From Fluviibacter sp039805725 (lineage in GTDB: Bacteria > Pseudomonadota > Gammaproteobacteria > Burkholderiales > Rhodocyclaceae), in the NCBI GenBank assembly GCA_039805725.1, contig JBDLTT010000036.1:1-22861 (forward strand): a DNA stretch of 22,861 nt. The letters run 5' to 3'. The notes under the pieces are model-generated. The model saw nothing but the letters and a program-made list of their open reading frames with translations, searched no databases and was not told where the DNA came from. Shown in pieces: positions 15,880 through 22,861 of this stretch. Each line of letters starts with the position of its first letter. The stretch's first letter is position 1. The translations under genes and the position numbers were made by a program.

Positions 15880-16841
15880 GCGCCACCTCCTGCGAGTATG
15901 CTCATCACCGCCATGCGCATGGCGATTCCGAAGGTGACCTGCGGCAAAATGACTGAGCGCGGGCTATCGGCGACGGCCGAATCGATTTCGACACCACGGT
16001 TCATCGGCCCCGGATGCATTACGATGGCATCCGGCTTTGCCGCCCTGAGCCGTTCGTGCGTCAGGCCGTAACGGTCATGAAATTCAGTAGCCGAGGGGAG
16101 CAGCGCGCCCGTCATCCGCTCGCGCTGTAGGCGCAGGGCGATGACCACGTCACAGTCTTGCAAGCCGCTCTCCAAATCACGATGCACCTCGACGCCAAGC
16201 GCTTCGATGTCGGTAGGAATCAGTGTCTGGGGGCCAACGACGCGAATCGATGCAGCACCGAGCGTCTTGAGCGCGTGAATATCCGAGCGTGCCACACGCG
16301 AGTGCAGAATATCGCCGATCAGCGCAACATTCAGGCCTTCGAAGCCGCCCTTGTAGTGGCGGATCGTATACATATCGAGCAGGCCTTGCGTCGGGTGGCC
16401 GTGTCGACCATCGCCCGCGTTGATGACGTGTATATCGTCACGGCCGGTACGACGCAGATGGTCGACGACCAGGTGCGGCGCGCCGCTGGATTCGTGCCGC
16501 ACGACAAACATATCGGCATGCATCGCGCAGAGATTATCGACCGTATCGAGCAAGGTCTCACCTTTGGCAGTCGACGAGGTCGACATATTAAGATTGATGA
16601 CGTCGGCCGAGAGACGCTTGGCGGCGATCTCGAAGGTCGTGCGCGTGCGCGTCGAGTTCTCGAAAAAGAGGTTAAAGACACTCTTGCCACGCAATAGTGG
16701 CACCTTCTTCATATCGCGGTCGGACACACCAAGAAAACTGGCGCCCGTATCGAGCAGTCGTGTCAGTTGCTCTTTCGACAAGCCCTCTGTCGAGAGCAGG
16801 TGGATCAGATTACCGTCGGCATCAAGTTGCGGATCAAGCAT
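15876..16841 (-). CDS. pyrB: Aspartate carbamoyltransferase catalytic chain
   Basis: The 321-residue protein contains the carbamoyl-phosphate loop FFENSTRTRTTFE (59-71, with S63-T-R-T-R67), a later GDGRHGHPTQGLLD block and HPGPMNRGVEID near the C-terminus. It condenses carbamoyl phosphate and aspartate to carbamoyl aspartate, the committed step of pyrimidine synthesis in the cytoplasm. No PyrI regulatory subunit is encoded here. Together with the adjacent PyrX this points to a Pseudomonas-like PyrB-PyrX complex. It overlaps pyrR by eight bases upstream (ATGCTTGA) and pyrX by four bases downstream. Confidence 0.97.
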   Translation of the reverse strand: MLDPQLDADGNLIHLLSTEGLSKEQLTRLLDTGASFLGVSDRDMKKVPLLRGKSVFNLFFENSTRTRTTFEIAAKRLSADVINLNMSTSSTAKGETLLDTVDNLCAMHADMFVVRHESSGAPHLVVDHLRRTGRDDIHVINAGDGRHGHPTQGLLDMYTIRHYKGGFEGLNVALIGDILHSRVARSDIHALKTLGAASIRVVGPQTLIPTDIEALGVEVHRDLESGLQDCDVVIALRLQRERMTGALLPSATEFHDRYGLTHERLRAAKPDAIVMHPGPMNRGVEIDSAVADSPRSVILPQVTFGIAMRMAVMSILAGGGA

Positions 16842-17358
16842 CGTCCAGGCTCCAGGTCAGTTGACCTCTGGGGTCATCAACAGGGGTTCGTGTCAGCACG
16901 AGGTTGGCGTGCTCCGGCAAGGCCACCGTCCAGGCGCAAAAGTCTGGGGCTATCGGCAATTGGCGGCCACCGCGATCAGCCAGCACTGCGAGTTGCACAC
17001 TCTGCGGTCGGCCATAATCGAAAAGTTCGTTCAATGCGGCGCGCGTTGTGCGGCCGGTATAGAGCACGTCGTCGACCAGAATCACTGGTTTGCCGGCGAT
17101 ATCGACCGGCACCGTTGTTGGCTGAACATTCGGGCTTAGGCCACGTTCGCTGAAATCATCGCGGTAGAACGAGATATCAACACTACCCACCGGCGGATGC
17201 GACGGCAAGAGTTGTGATATGCGTTCTGCGATCCATACACCACCGGTAAAAACGCCAATCAACACTGCCTCCGGCGCCCGCTCGAAAACCGGGCGCAAAC
17301 TTTCTGCTAGCGCCGCAATCTGCTGCTCGGCATCCGGTAGTTGTTTCATATCAGGCAT
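16834..17358 (-). CDS. pyrR: PyrR uracil phosphoribosyltransferase/regulator
   Basis: The 174-residue protein has the phosphoribosyltransferase fold with the PRPP loop VILVDDVLYTGRTTRAAL at about 92-109 and an early GVFTGGVWIAERI segment. In Gram-positive bacteria PyrR binds pyr mRNA to control attenuation; in pseudomonads its gene sits at this same place upstream of pyrB, and it may retain regulatory or uracil phosphoribosyltransferase activity. I see no attenuator-like leader inside this tightly overlapping operon. The start at 17358 is chosen because GGAGG lies five bases upstream; an ATG at 17349 lacks one. It overlaps ruvX by eight bases (ATGCCTGA). Confidence 0.93.
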   Translation of the reverse strand: MPDMKQLPDAEQQIAALAESLRPVFERAPEAVLIGVFTGGVWIAERISQLLPSHPPVGSVDISFYRDDFSERGLSPNVQPTTVPVDIAGKPVILVDDVLYTGRTTRAALNELFDYGRPQSVQLAVLADRGGRQLPIAPDFCAWTVALPEHANLVLTRTPVDDPRGQLTWSLDDA

Positions 17359-17806
17359 TCATGCCTCCAGAAAAAAACTGTTTTTGTTGTGCGTGTTGAT
17401 CGAGCCATTGTTGCAGCAGAATCTGCGCAGCGATGGCGTCGACATTCGCCTTGGCCGCCCGCGCCGACTGGCCGGCCTGCTGCAGGCGTTGTTCGGCCTC
17501 GGCCGAGCTGAGGCGCTCATCGACCCAAGCGACCGGCAAATTGAAGCGGCCTTGTAGTTGGTTGCCGAAACGGCGGCAGCGTTGTGTCATCTCGTGTTCA
17601 GTTCCCGCCAGGGAGGTGGGCAGACCAACAACAATCTGGTGCGGTTGCCATTCGTCCAGTAGCGCACCGATCTGTTCAAAACGACGCGCCACCGGTTCGC
17701 TGACAATCATCGTCAGCGGATGCGCCAGACCGGTGACAGTTTCACCAATAGCTACACCAATGCGCACCGTGCCGAAATCGAAGCCCATGACGGTGCCCTC
17801 AGGCAT
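17351..17806 (-). CDS. ruvX: RuvX/YqgF pre-16S rRNA nuclease
   Basis: The 151-residue protein begins MPEGTVMGFDFGTVRIGVA, the RNase H-like first strand with a catalytic Asp at position 10, followed by VVGLPTSLAGTEHEMTQ and VDERLSSAEAEQRL, both family hallmarks. YqgF trims the 5' end of pre-16S rRNA and has been proposed as a Holliday-junction resolvase. The reading frame extends upstream to 17917, but that part lies inside yqgE and lacks conservation. The ATG at 17806 overlaps the yqgE stop by eight bases (ATGCCTGA). The protein has about a dozen extra C-terminal residues compared with E. coli YqgF (138). Confidence 0.95.
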   Translation of the reverse strand: MPEGTVMGFDFGTVRIGVAIGETVTGLAHPLTMIVSEPVARRFEQIGALLDEWQPHQIVVGLPTSLAGTEHEMTQRCRRFGNQLQGRFNLPVAWVDERLSSAEAEQRLQQAGQSARAAKANVDAIAAQILLQQWLDQHAQQKQFFSGGMNA

Positions 17807-18419
17807 GGCCCGCCACATCCGAAAGCCGATCGAAACCGATACCCAACTTGGCCAGCGCCGCCGACAAGCGTTCTTCATGCGGCAGATCAAAGAGAATTTC
17901 GTCGTCTGCCGGTACACTCAGCCAGGCGTTCTGCAGAATTTCGTTGTCGAGCTGTCCCGGTACCCAGCCGGCGTAACCCAGTGCGACAAGCATCGCGGCA
18001 GGCTCGGTCTCGCCACCGACCGATTCCAGAATATCTTTGGAGCTGGTCAGCGCGATCTGATCGGTGATTTTCATCGTCGCCTGCCACGGCTTGGCGGGTT
18101 TATGCAGCACAAAGGCACGATCGAGCTGAACGGGGCCACCGAACATGACCGGCTGCCCGGCCAGCTCAGGATCGGGTTGGTTGGCAAGATCGACACGCTC
18201 GAACAGTGCGCCGAGGGTCATGTCCGTGGGCTTGTTGACCACAATCCCCATGGCACCGTCACCCGAGTGTTCGCATAGGTAAATAAGGCTGTGGGCGAAA
18301 CGGGGATCCGACATACCCGGCATAGCCACCAGAAAATGCCCTCTCAGCCAGGTGGCAGACTCTGCCATCCCCGACGATTGTGTGACTTCTGCGTTCGAGG
18401 GTTCGCTGGAAGCGATCAT
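17799..18419 (-). CDS. yqgE: YqgE/AlgH-family protein
   Basis: The 206-residue protein shows the YqgE/AlgH signature: LRGHFLVAMPGMSDPRFAHS (about 25-44), HSGDGAMGIVVNKP, FGGPVQ, then ALGYAGWVPGQLDNEI. The family is cytosolic, often sits before ruvX, and was named for a role in alginate regulation; its biochemical function is unknown. The start is uncertain. ATG at 18419 gives an 18-residue poorly conserved leader and follows TAGAAT by seven bases; ATG at 18368 starts close to the conserved core. Neither has a good ribosome binding site. It is the first gene of the pyrimidine operon and diverges from the photolyase gene. Confidence 0.92.
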   Translation of the reverse strand: MIASSEPSNAEVTQSSGMAESATWLRGHFLVAMPGMSDPRFAHSLIYLCEHSGDGAMGIVVNKPTDMTLGALFERVDLANQPDPELAGQPVMFGGPVQLDRAFVLHKPAKPWQATMKITDQIALTSSKDILESVGGETEPAAMLVALGYAGWVPGQLDNEILQNAWLSVPADDEILFDLPHEERLSAALAKLGIGFDRLSDVAGHA

Positions 18420-19917
18420 GTGGCGTATTCTACCGCAAATGTCGCCCCAAATCGCTTCGAACACTTTGAAAACTCTAGATTCTGACCCGCGCCCCGCCCT
18501 CGTCTGGCTACGCCGTGATTTGCGCCTCACTGATCATGCCGCCCTCTACCACGCACTGCGACGGCACGCGCGCGTGTACGTGGCCTTCCTGTTTGATCGC
18601 GACATTCTGGCTCGGCTGCCCCGTAACGACCGCCGCGTCGAATTTATTCGCGAATCCTTAGTTGAGCTAGACGCGGCCCTGCGTGAGGTTGGCGGCGCTC
18701 TGATTGTGCGTCACGGCCTGCCACGTGTTGAGATCCCTGAACTCGCCCGCGCTCTCGGAGTCGGTGCTGTGTACATCAACCGGGACTACGAACCCACCGC
18801 CGTGCTGCGCGACGACGATGTGGCGAAGACCTTGGCCTTTGACAAGATCGAATTCCACAGCTTCAAGGATCAGGCGATCTTCGAAATGGACGAGGTGCTC
18901 ACCCAGGCCGGAAAACCTTTTACGGTGTTCACCCCATACAAAAATGCCTGGTACAAAAAGGCCGCACTTAGCGATGGTGATTTCTATGTGCGCCCGTATC
19001 CGGTCGAGCGTTACTTCGACCACCTGAGGCCATCCCCCTTAGCCACTGGCATCCCCAGCTTGGCCGACATTGGCTTCGACCCCACTGATCTTAGCCAGAT
19101 CGGTATCGTTCCTGGCATGCGTGGCGGCCGCGAGCGAGTCGAGGATTTCTTCACCCGTATCGACACCTACAAAACTGCACGCGATTTTCCCGCCGTCAAG
19201 GGGGTGTCGTATCTCTCCGTGCATCTGCGCTTCGGCACCGTGTCGATTCGTGAACTGGCTGGTCGCGCCTGGCGCGCAGGCACGGAAGGTGCACTCGGTT
19301 GGTTGAATGAACTGATCTGGCGCGACTTCTATTTTGCGATCCTGCATCACTTTCCACACGCCATCGGCCACGCCTTCAAACCCGCCTTCGATGCGATCGC
19401 GTGGGACCATGAGCCCGCCTGGCACGATGCCTGGTGTCAGGGCAACACCGGCTACCCACTGGTTGATGCCGCGCAGCGGCAGCTCTTCAAGACCGGCTGG
19501 ATGCACAACCGCTTACGCATGGTCAGCGCCTCGTTCTACACCAAAGACTTGGGGCTCGATTGGCGCCGTGGAGAGGCCTGGTTTGCGCAATGGCTGCTCG
19601 ATTTCGATCTCTCGGCCAACAACGGTGGCTGGCAATGGTCAGCCTCGACCGGCTGCGATACACAACCCTGGTTCCGCATCTTCAATCCAGTCACACAGTC
19701 AGAGCGCTTCGACCCGCAGGGTAAGTTTATTCGCCGTTACGTACCCGAACTCACCAATGTGCCCGACAAATATATCCACGCACCCTGGACCATGCCAGCC
19801 AGCGTGCAAACCGAATGTGGTGTGCTGATCGGCCGCGACTATCCCATGCCCATTGTTGACCACGCCGAAGCACGGCGGCGCACGCTGGCACGCTTCAAAA
19901 ATGCGACCGGCGAGTAA
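18418..19917 (+). CDS. phr: Deoxyribodipyrimidine photolyase (class I)
   Basis: The 499-residue protein has the N-terminal photolyase start VWLRRDLRLTDHAALYHAL (about 29-47) for the antenna domain. The C-terminal FAD domain contains LNELIWRDFYFAIL, then MHNRLRMVSASFYTKDLGLD, and NNGGWQWSASTGCD at about 401-414. It repairs cyclobutane pyrimidine dimers using blue light. Residues and length fit class I CPD photolyases (E. coli 472); a cryptochrome-like role cannot be excluded by eye. The ATG at 18418 is preferred because GGAAG lies six bases upstream; an ATG at 18439 has no such site. Its start shares the CATG palindrome with the possible yqgE start. Confidence 0.94.
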   Translation: MWRILPQMSPQIASNTLKTLDSDPRPALVWLRRDLRLTDHAALYHALRRHARVYVAFLFDRDILARLPRNDRRVEFIRESLVELDAALREVGGALIVRHGLPRVEIPELARALGVGAVYINRDYEPTAVLRDDDVAKTLAFDKIEFHSFKDQAIFEMDEVLTQAGKPFTVFTPYKNAWYKKAALSDGDFYVRPYPVERYFDHLRPSPLATGIPSLADIGFDPTDLSQIGIVPGMRGGRERVEDFFTRIDTYKTARDFPAVKGVSYLSVHLRFGTVSIRELAGRAWRAGTEGALGWLNELIWRDFYFAILHHFPHAIGHAFKPAFDAIAWDHEPAWHDAWCQGNTGYPLVDAAQRQLFKTGWMHNRLRMVSASFYTKDLGLDWRRGEAWFAQWLLDFDLSANNGGWQWSASTGCDTQPWFRIFNPVTQSERFDPQGKFIRRYVPELTNVPDKYIHAPWTMPASVQTECGVLIGRDYPMPIVDHAEARRRTLARFKNATGE

Positions 19918-19933
19918 ACGCGAATAGCGGACG

Positions 19934-19958
19934 TAAAAAAACCGGGGCATCCCGGCTG
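19934..19958 (-). terminator. Rho-independent terminator of the pilH-like gene
   Basis: Read on the minus strand, the stem CCGGG, a short ATGC loop and CCCGG are followed directly by seven T residues. It sits 22 bases past the stop of the receiver gene, so it ends that transcript. On the plus strand the run lies before the stem, so it should not terminate the photolyase transcript. Confidence 0.8.
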
Positions 19959-19979
19959 GCTAGGCACATTCAACACCTC

Positions 19980-20348
19980 TCAGATATCGGCGATGCGCGT
20001 CAGCAGTTCGTCATCCGTCACCGGTTTGACCAGGTAATCAATAGCACCTTGCCGCAGGCCCCACACCTTGTCGGTGTCCTGCCCCTTGGCGGAAACTAGA
20101 ATAATCGGTGTGCGCGCCAATCGCTCGTCTTCACTGCGCGTCAGTGCACGGGTTGCCTGATAACCATTAAGACCCGGCATAACAACTTCCATCAGAATCA
20201 GATCCGGGTATTCACGTTTGGCGATGGTCACACCTTCGTCGCCATCGGCCGCGACGACCACTTGATAGCCAGCGCCGCTTAAGGTACTGGCGATTTGCGC
20301 CCGTTCCACCGGAGAGGGTTCCACGACCAGTATCGTCTGAATAGTCAC
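19980..20348 (-). CDS. PilH-like response-regulator receiver with altered phosphosite
   Basis: The 122-residue single receiver domain closely matches PilH of the type IV pilus chemosensory (Chp) system in MPGLNGYQATRAL and in DTDKVWGLRQGAIDYLVKPV. In active receivers the phosphorylated residue is Asp; here the aligned residue is Glu54 (LILMEVVMPG, codon GAA). The acidic pair near the N-terminus is also altered (VVEPSP, Glu10-Pro11, for the usual DD). The switch Ser and the conserved Lys in VKPV are kept. It may be a phosphorylation-independent, permanently active-like or inactive receiver. It starts with GTG, lies 24 bases after rubredoxin and is followed by a terminator, so no pilGIJ genes follow. 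Confidence 0.87.
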   Translation of the reverse strand: MTIQTILVVEPSPVERAQIASTLSGAGYQVVVAADGDEGVTIAKREYPDLILMEVVMPGLNGYQATRALTRSEDERLARTPIILVSAKGQDTDKVWGLRQGAIDYLVKPVTDDELLTRIADI

Positions 20349-20372
20349 CCTAGGCTCCGGCGTTTCTGGTGA

Positions 20373-20552
20373 TCAGAGCTCGATCATCTCGAAGTCTTCT
20401 TTACGAAGACCACATTCCGGACAGACCCAGTTCATCGGCACATCGGCCCAAACGGTACCCGGCGCAATGCCGTCTTCCGGCAAACCCGCTTCTTCATCGT
20501 AAATAAAACCGCAGCCCAGACACATCCAGGACTTGTAGGACACACCACTCAT
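20373..20552 (-). CDS. Rubredoxin
   Basis: The 59-residue protein has the two rubredoxin knuckles, CLGC (Cys11, Cys14) and CPEC (Cys44, Cys47), that bind one iron. The spacer shows the usual YDEEAGLPEDGIAPGTVWADVP. It is a small cytosolic electron carrier; a partner such as an alkane hydroxylase or oxygen/peroxide detoxification enzyme is not encoded nearby. The frame is open up to 20585, but the ATG at 20552 has GAAGG about eight bases upstream and gives the normal length. The PilH-like gene follows after 24 bases, a neighbourhood known from other gammaproteobacteria. Confidence 0.95.
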   Translation of the reverse strand: MSGVSYKSWMCLGCGFIYDEEAGLPEDGIAPGTVWADVPMNWVCPECGLRKEDFEMIEL

Positions 20553-20698
20553 GACAAAACCTTCGGTAAAAGTAGGAAAGCACATTGATACAATACGGCC
20601 ATCCTAACCGATGCCCTAGTCCGCTGTCATCCCGTTGTCATTCTTTAACGACAACCCTTTGGTGGATTTGAGCACCAAGCCCTTAAGCAGCTCACCCC
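20553..20698. promoter_or_regulatory. Divergent intergenic region, rubredoxin/thiE promoters
   Basis: This 146-base spacer separates leftward rubredoxin from rightward thiE. The symmetric element ATTGATACAAT at 20584-20594 contains TACAAT, one base from a -10 consensus, and could serve either direction. A dyad GTTGTC (20634-20639) and GACAAC (20650-20655) has a ten-base loop and no T-run, so it may be a protein site rather than a terminator. No -35 box was convincing, and no TPP riboswitch is visible in front of thiE. Confidence 0.3.
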
Positions 20699-21349
20699 GT
20701 GTTTAGCTTCCCAAGCCCCCTTTACGCCATTACCCCCGATCTGGCCGATACCCCCCGCCTGCTGGCGCTGGTGGCGGGCGCCCTGTCGGGCGGCATCAAG
20801 CTGTTGCAGTATCGGGACAAAATTAGCCCGGCACCACAAATGCTGTCTCGTGGCCGGGCGCTGGTGGCGCTCTGCCACCAATACGGCGCAAAACTCATCG
20901 TCAACGACGATGTGGTCCTGGCCGTGGCCTGCGGTGCCGATGGCGTGCACCTGGGCGATACCGACGGCAATGTCTACGACGCCCGCCGACTGCTACCGCC
21001 GGGCACCATCATTGGTGCCTCCTGCTATAACGATCTGGCGCTCGCCCGGCAGGCCGTGGCCGATGGGGCCAGTTACGTCGCCTTTGGCGCCTGCTTCGAC
21101 TCGCCGACCAAACCGGCGGCGCGCAAGGTGAGCCTGCAGCAACTTGCCGATTTTCGTCAGGCGCTGGGCGATGAGGTCGCCATCTGCGGCATCGGTGGCA
21201 TTACGCGCGACAACGTCGAAGCGCTCGAGGGCAAAGTCAATGCCGTTGCGCTGATCTCCGAGCTTTTTGGTACGCCGGACATGCCCGTTACACCTGAACA
21301 CGTGCGCGACCGGGTACGCCAGTTTATGGCCGAACCCCTGGTCGCCTAA
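20699..21349 (+). CDS. thiE: Thiamine-phosphate synthase
   Basis: The 216-residue TIM-barrel protein starts with GTG and the typical YAITPDL. It has QYRDK at 37-41, VNDD near 68-71, GVHLGDTDG at 82-90, YVAFGACFDSPTK and AICGIGGIT. It joins the pyrimidine (HMP-PP) and thiazole moieties to give thiamine monophosphate in the cytoplasm. An in-frame TAA a few codons upstream makes the GTG the only usual start, although its Shine-Dalgarno is weak. hemL follows after 39 bases and is probably co-transcribed. A separate TPP riboswitch lies beyond hemL. Confidence 0.95.
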   Translation: MFSFPSPLYAITPDLADTPRLLALVAGALSGGIKLLQYRDKISPAPQMLSRGRALVALCHQYGAKLIVNDDVVLAVACGADGVHLGDTDGNVYDARRLLPPGTIIGASCYNDLALARQAVADGASYVAFGACFDSPTKPAARKVSLQQLADFRQALGDEVAICGIGGITRDNVEALEGKVNAVALISELFGTPDMPVTPEHVRDRVRQFMAEPLVA

Positions 21350-21388
21350 CCGCAACCCGCTCCCCCCTCCCCGCATCGAGTCCCGCTC

Positions 21389-22684
21389 ATGACCAGCCGT
21401 AACGAACAACTCTTCGCCGCCGCTCGACGCCATATTCCCGGCGGTGTGAACTCGCCCGTCCGCGCCTTTCGCGGCGTGGGCGGCACCCCGCGCTTCTTTG
21501 CCTCAGGCAAAGGCCCGCGCGTCACCGATGCCGATGGCAAGGTCTATATCGATTACGTCGGCTCGTGGGGCCCCCTGATTCTGGGTCACGCCGATCCGGA
21601 CGTGCTCGAAGCCGTGCAAACAACCGCTGCCCGAGGCTTAACTTTCGGTGCGCCGACTGGTGCCGAGGTGGCGATGGCCGACCTGCTCTGCGAGATGTTG
21701 CCATCGCTGGAAATGGTTCGGCTTGTGTCATCGGGGACAGAGGCAACGATGAGCGCCATTCGTCTGGCGCGGGGCTTCACGGGCCGCGATCTGATCATCA
21801 AATTTGAGGGGTGCTATCACGGCCACGCCGATAGCCTTCTCGTCAAAGCCGGTTCCGGCTTACTCACCTTCGGCAACCCCTCATCGGGCGGCGTACCCGC
21901 CGATGTGGCGGCGCACACACTGGTACTGCCGTATAACGACATCGACGCCTTCAACGAGGCCGTTGAAAAATATGCCGACAAGCTTGCCGCCGTCATCGTC
22001 GAACCCATTGCCGGCAACATGAACCTCGTTGATCCGGGCAGAACGTTCCTGCAAGCGCTGCGCGATGGCTGCACCCGCGTTGGCGCTGTCCTGATTTTTG
22101 ACGAGGTCATGACCGGCTTCCGTGTCGGCCTGCAGGGCGTGCAGGGGCTCTACGGCATCACGCCCGATCTCACCACGCTGGGCAAGATTGTCGGCGGTGG
22201 TATGCCGCTTGCCGCCTTTGGCGGTCGCAAGGACATCCTGACCTGTCTGGCCCCGCTAGGTCCGGTGTACCAGGCCGGTACGCTATCGGGCAATCCGGTG
22301 GCGGTAGCCGCCGGCCTGACCACGCTCAAGAAGTTGCGTGCGCCGGGTTTCTACGAATCGCTGGCTGAACGCACACGTCAACTGACCGACGGCCTCAGTG
22401 GGGCTGCCCGCAAGCATGGCGTGGCGTTTTCGGCACAGGCCGTGGGCGGTATGTTTGGTCTGTATTTCAGCGCGACGCCGCCGACCAACTATGCAGAGGT
22501 CATGCAGGCAGATACGGCGCGCTTCAACCGCTTCTTCCACGCCATGTTAACCACCCCCGGCGAGGGTCACTATTTCGCCCCGTCAGCGTTTGAGGCGGGT
22601 TTCGTGAGCACCACCCATACAGCGGCGGATATCGACGCGACCATCGCTGCAGCGGATGCAGAATTCGCCAAACTGGGTGGCTGA
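21389..22684 (+). CDS. hemL: Glutamate-1-semialdehyde 2,1-aminomutase
   Basis: The 431-residue class III aminotransferase-fold protein starts with the typical NEQLFAAARRHIPGGVNSPVR. It has the PLP-binding Lys266 in TLGKIVGGGMPLAAFGG, the FDEVMTGFR block, and CYHGHADSLLVKAGSG. It converts glutamate-1-semialdehyde to 5-aminolevulinate, the second step of the C5 route to heme in the cytoplasm, so this organism makes heme from glutamyl-tRNA. Length matches E. coli HemL (426). The ATG lacks a strong ribosome binding site. A terminator-like hairpin follows within a few bases. Confidence 0.98.
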   Translation: MTSRNEQLFAAARRHIPGGVNSPVRAFRGVGGTPRFFASGKGPRVTDADGKVYIDYVGSWGPLILGHADPDVLEAVQTTAARGLTFGAPTGAEVAMADLLCEMLPSLEMVRLVSSGTEATMSAIRLARGFTGRDLIIKFEGCYHGHADSLLVKAGSGLLTFGNPSSGGVPADVAAHTLVLPYNDIDAFNEAVEKYADKLAAVIVEPIAGNMNLVDPGRTFLQALRDGCTRVGAVLIFDEVMTGFRVGLQGVQGLYGITPDLTTLGKIVGGGMPLAAFGGRKDILTCLAPLGPVYQAGTLSGNPVAVAAGLTTLKKLRAPGFYESLAERTRQLTDGLSGAARKHGVAFSAQAVGGMFGLYFSATPPTNYAEVMQADTARFNRFFHAMLTTPGEGHYFAPSAFEAGFVSTTHTAADIDATIAAADAEFAKLGG

Positions 22685-22686
22685 CT

Positions 22687-22715
22687 AAAAACCTAAGCCT
22701 AGGCTTGCAGTTTTT
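22687..22715 (+). terminator. Likely terminator after hemL
   Basis: A perfect 12-base palindrome, AAGCCTAGGCTT (22695-22706), is flanked by an A run (22687-22691) and a T run (22711-22715). RNA from this region can fold into a hairpin that ends in U residues a few bases after the hemL stop. The A/T flanks could extend the stem and make it partly bidirectional. The stem is not very GC-rich, so strength is uncertain. Confidence 0.5.
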
Positions 22716-22772
22716 CGGGTTTTCCTTTAATTTCAGTCGTCTGCGCGGCCAAGACAGCCCGGCCGCTTCCGA

Positions 22773-22849
22773 TCGTTGGGGGTGCCCGCTCTTCGGGCTG
22801 AGAGAGACCCTTGGCACCTGATCCGGTTCGTACCGGCGTAGGGAAACGA
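22773..22849 (+). ncRNA. TPP (THI-box) riboswitch
   Basis: The region holds the conserved THI elements in order: GGGGGTGCCC with a short hairpin, GCTGAGAGAGACCC, GCACCTGATCCGG, and CGTACCGGCGTAGGGAA. The ends CGTT (22774-22777) and AACG (22845-22848) can pair as P1. It should bind thiamine pyrophosphate and lower expression of the downstream gene, which lies outside the window; thiC is the likeliest candidate. A GC-rich dyad, GCGGCC (22745-22750) and GGCCGC (22761-22766), sits just upstream. TTTAAT at 22726-22731 could be a -10 box, with no good -35. Confidence 0.95.
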
Positions 22850-22861
22850 ATGATTCTTGAT

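Noticed and set aside
15436..16071. 211-codon open frame on the plus strand
   Set aside because: It is antisense to pyrX and pyrB, both clearly coding with family motifs; the translation shows no domain.
16420..17139. 239-codon open frame on the plus strand
   Set aside because: It is opposite pyrB and pyrR and low in recognisable structure; judged a shadow of the real genes.
19934..19958. Terminator for the photolyase gene on the plus strand
   Set aside because: On that strand the stem is preceded, not followed, by the homopolymer run, so only the minus-strand transcript should end here.
20634..20655. Dyad GTTGTC/GACAAC as a terminator or attenuator before thiE
   Set aside because: The arms are only six bases with a ten-base loop and no T-run follows; at most it is a protein-binding site.

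Overview
This is a gene-dense piece of a gammaproteobacterial chromosome. Several gene orders are typical of that class: yqgE-ruvX-pyrR-pyrB-pyrX, pilT facing yggS-proC-yggU, rubredoxin next to a PilH-type regulator, and DUF2782 next to polA. GC is about 60% in sampled coding lines. A moderately GC-rich, possibly chemolithotrophic gammaproteobacterium (Halothiobacillus-like) would fit, but I cannot fix the genus from sequence alone. There is no rRNA, tRNA, insertion sequence, phage or CRISPR array. No stretch over 300 bases lacks a gene; the longest non-coding stretches are the right end (22685-22861) and the rubredoxin/thiE spacer (20553-20698).

Left part (1-8251). Two adjacent BPSS1780-type membrane proteins (the first cut by the window edge), a DUF2782-like secreted protein and a LOG-family protein run leftwards. 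polA runs rightwards from a 34-base divergent spacer. A patatin-like lipase, an NRDE/TANGO2 protein and a [2Fe-2S]/flavin reductase form a leftward operon whose stop codon overlaps that of polA.

Middle part (8295-14613). A YeeZ-like SDR protein, a HemJ-like membrane protein and a THUMP-domain RNA methyltransferase run rightwards. They meet a leftward pair, pilT and a class D (OXA-type) beta-lactamase. The beta-lactamase has about 46% GC by hand count, is joined to pilT by a 4-base ATGA overlap, and stops one base from the methyltransferase stop. PilT lacks its usual C-terminal tail exactly at that junction. yggS, proC and a DUF167 gene run rightwards from the pilT promoter region.

Right part (14614-22861). 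The leftward operon yqgE-ruvX-pyrR-pyrB-pyrX is held together by very short start/stop overlaps. PyrX is a dihydroorotase-like protein without the catalytic metal ligands, known in pseudomonads as a structural partner of aspartate transcarbamoylase. A photolyase gene diverges from yqgE. Next come a leftward rubredoxin gene and a PilH-like receiver whose phosphoacceptor position is Glu, followed by a clear terminator. thiE and hemL run rightwards, then a terminator-like hairpin and a complete TPP riboswitch whose target gene lies outside the window.

No wholly new multi-gene system is evident. The points most worth pursuing are the beta-lactamase spliced onto pilT, the degenerate PilH-like receiver, and the NRDE-patatin-reductase operon.
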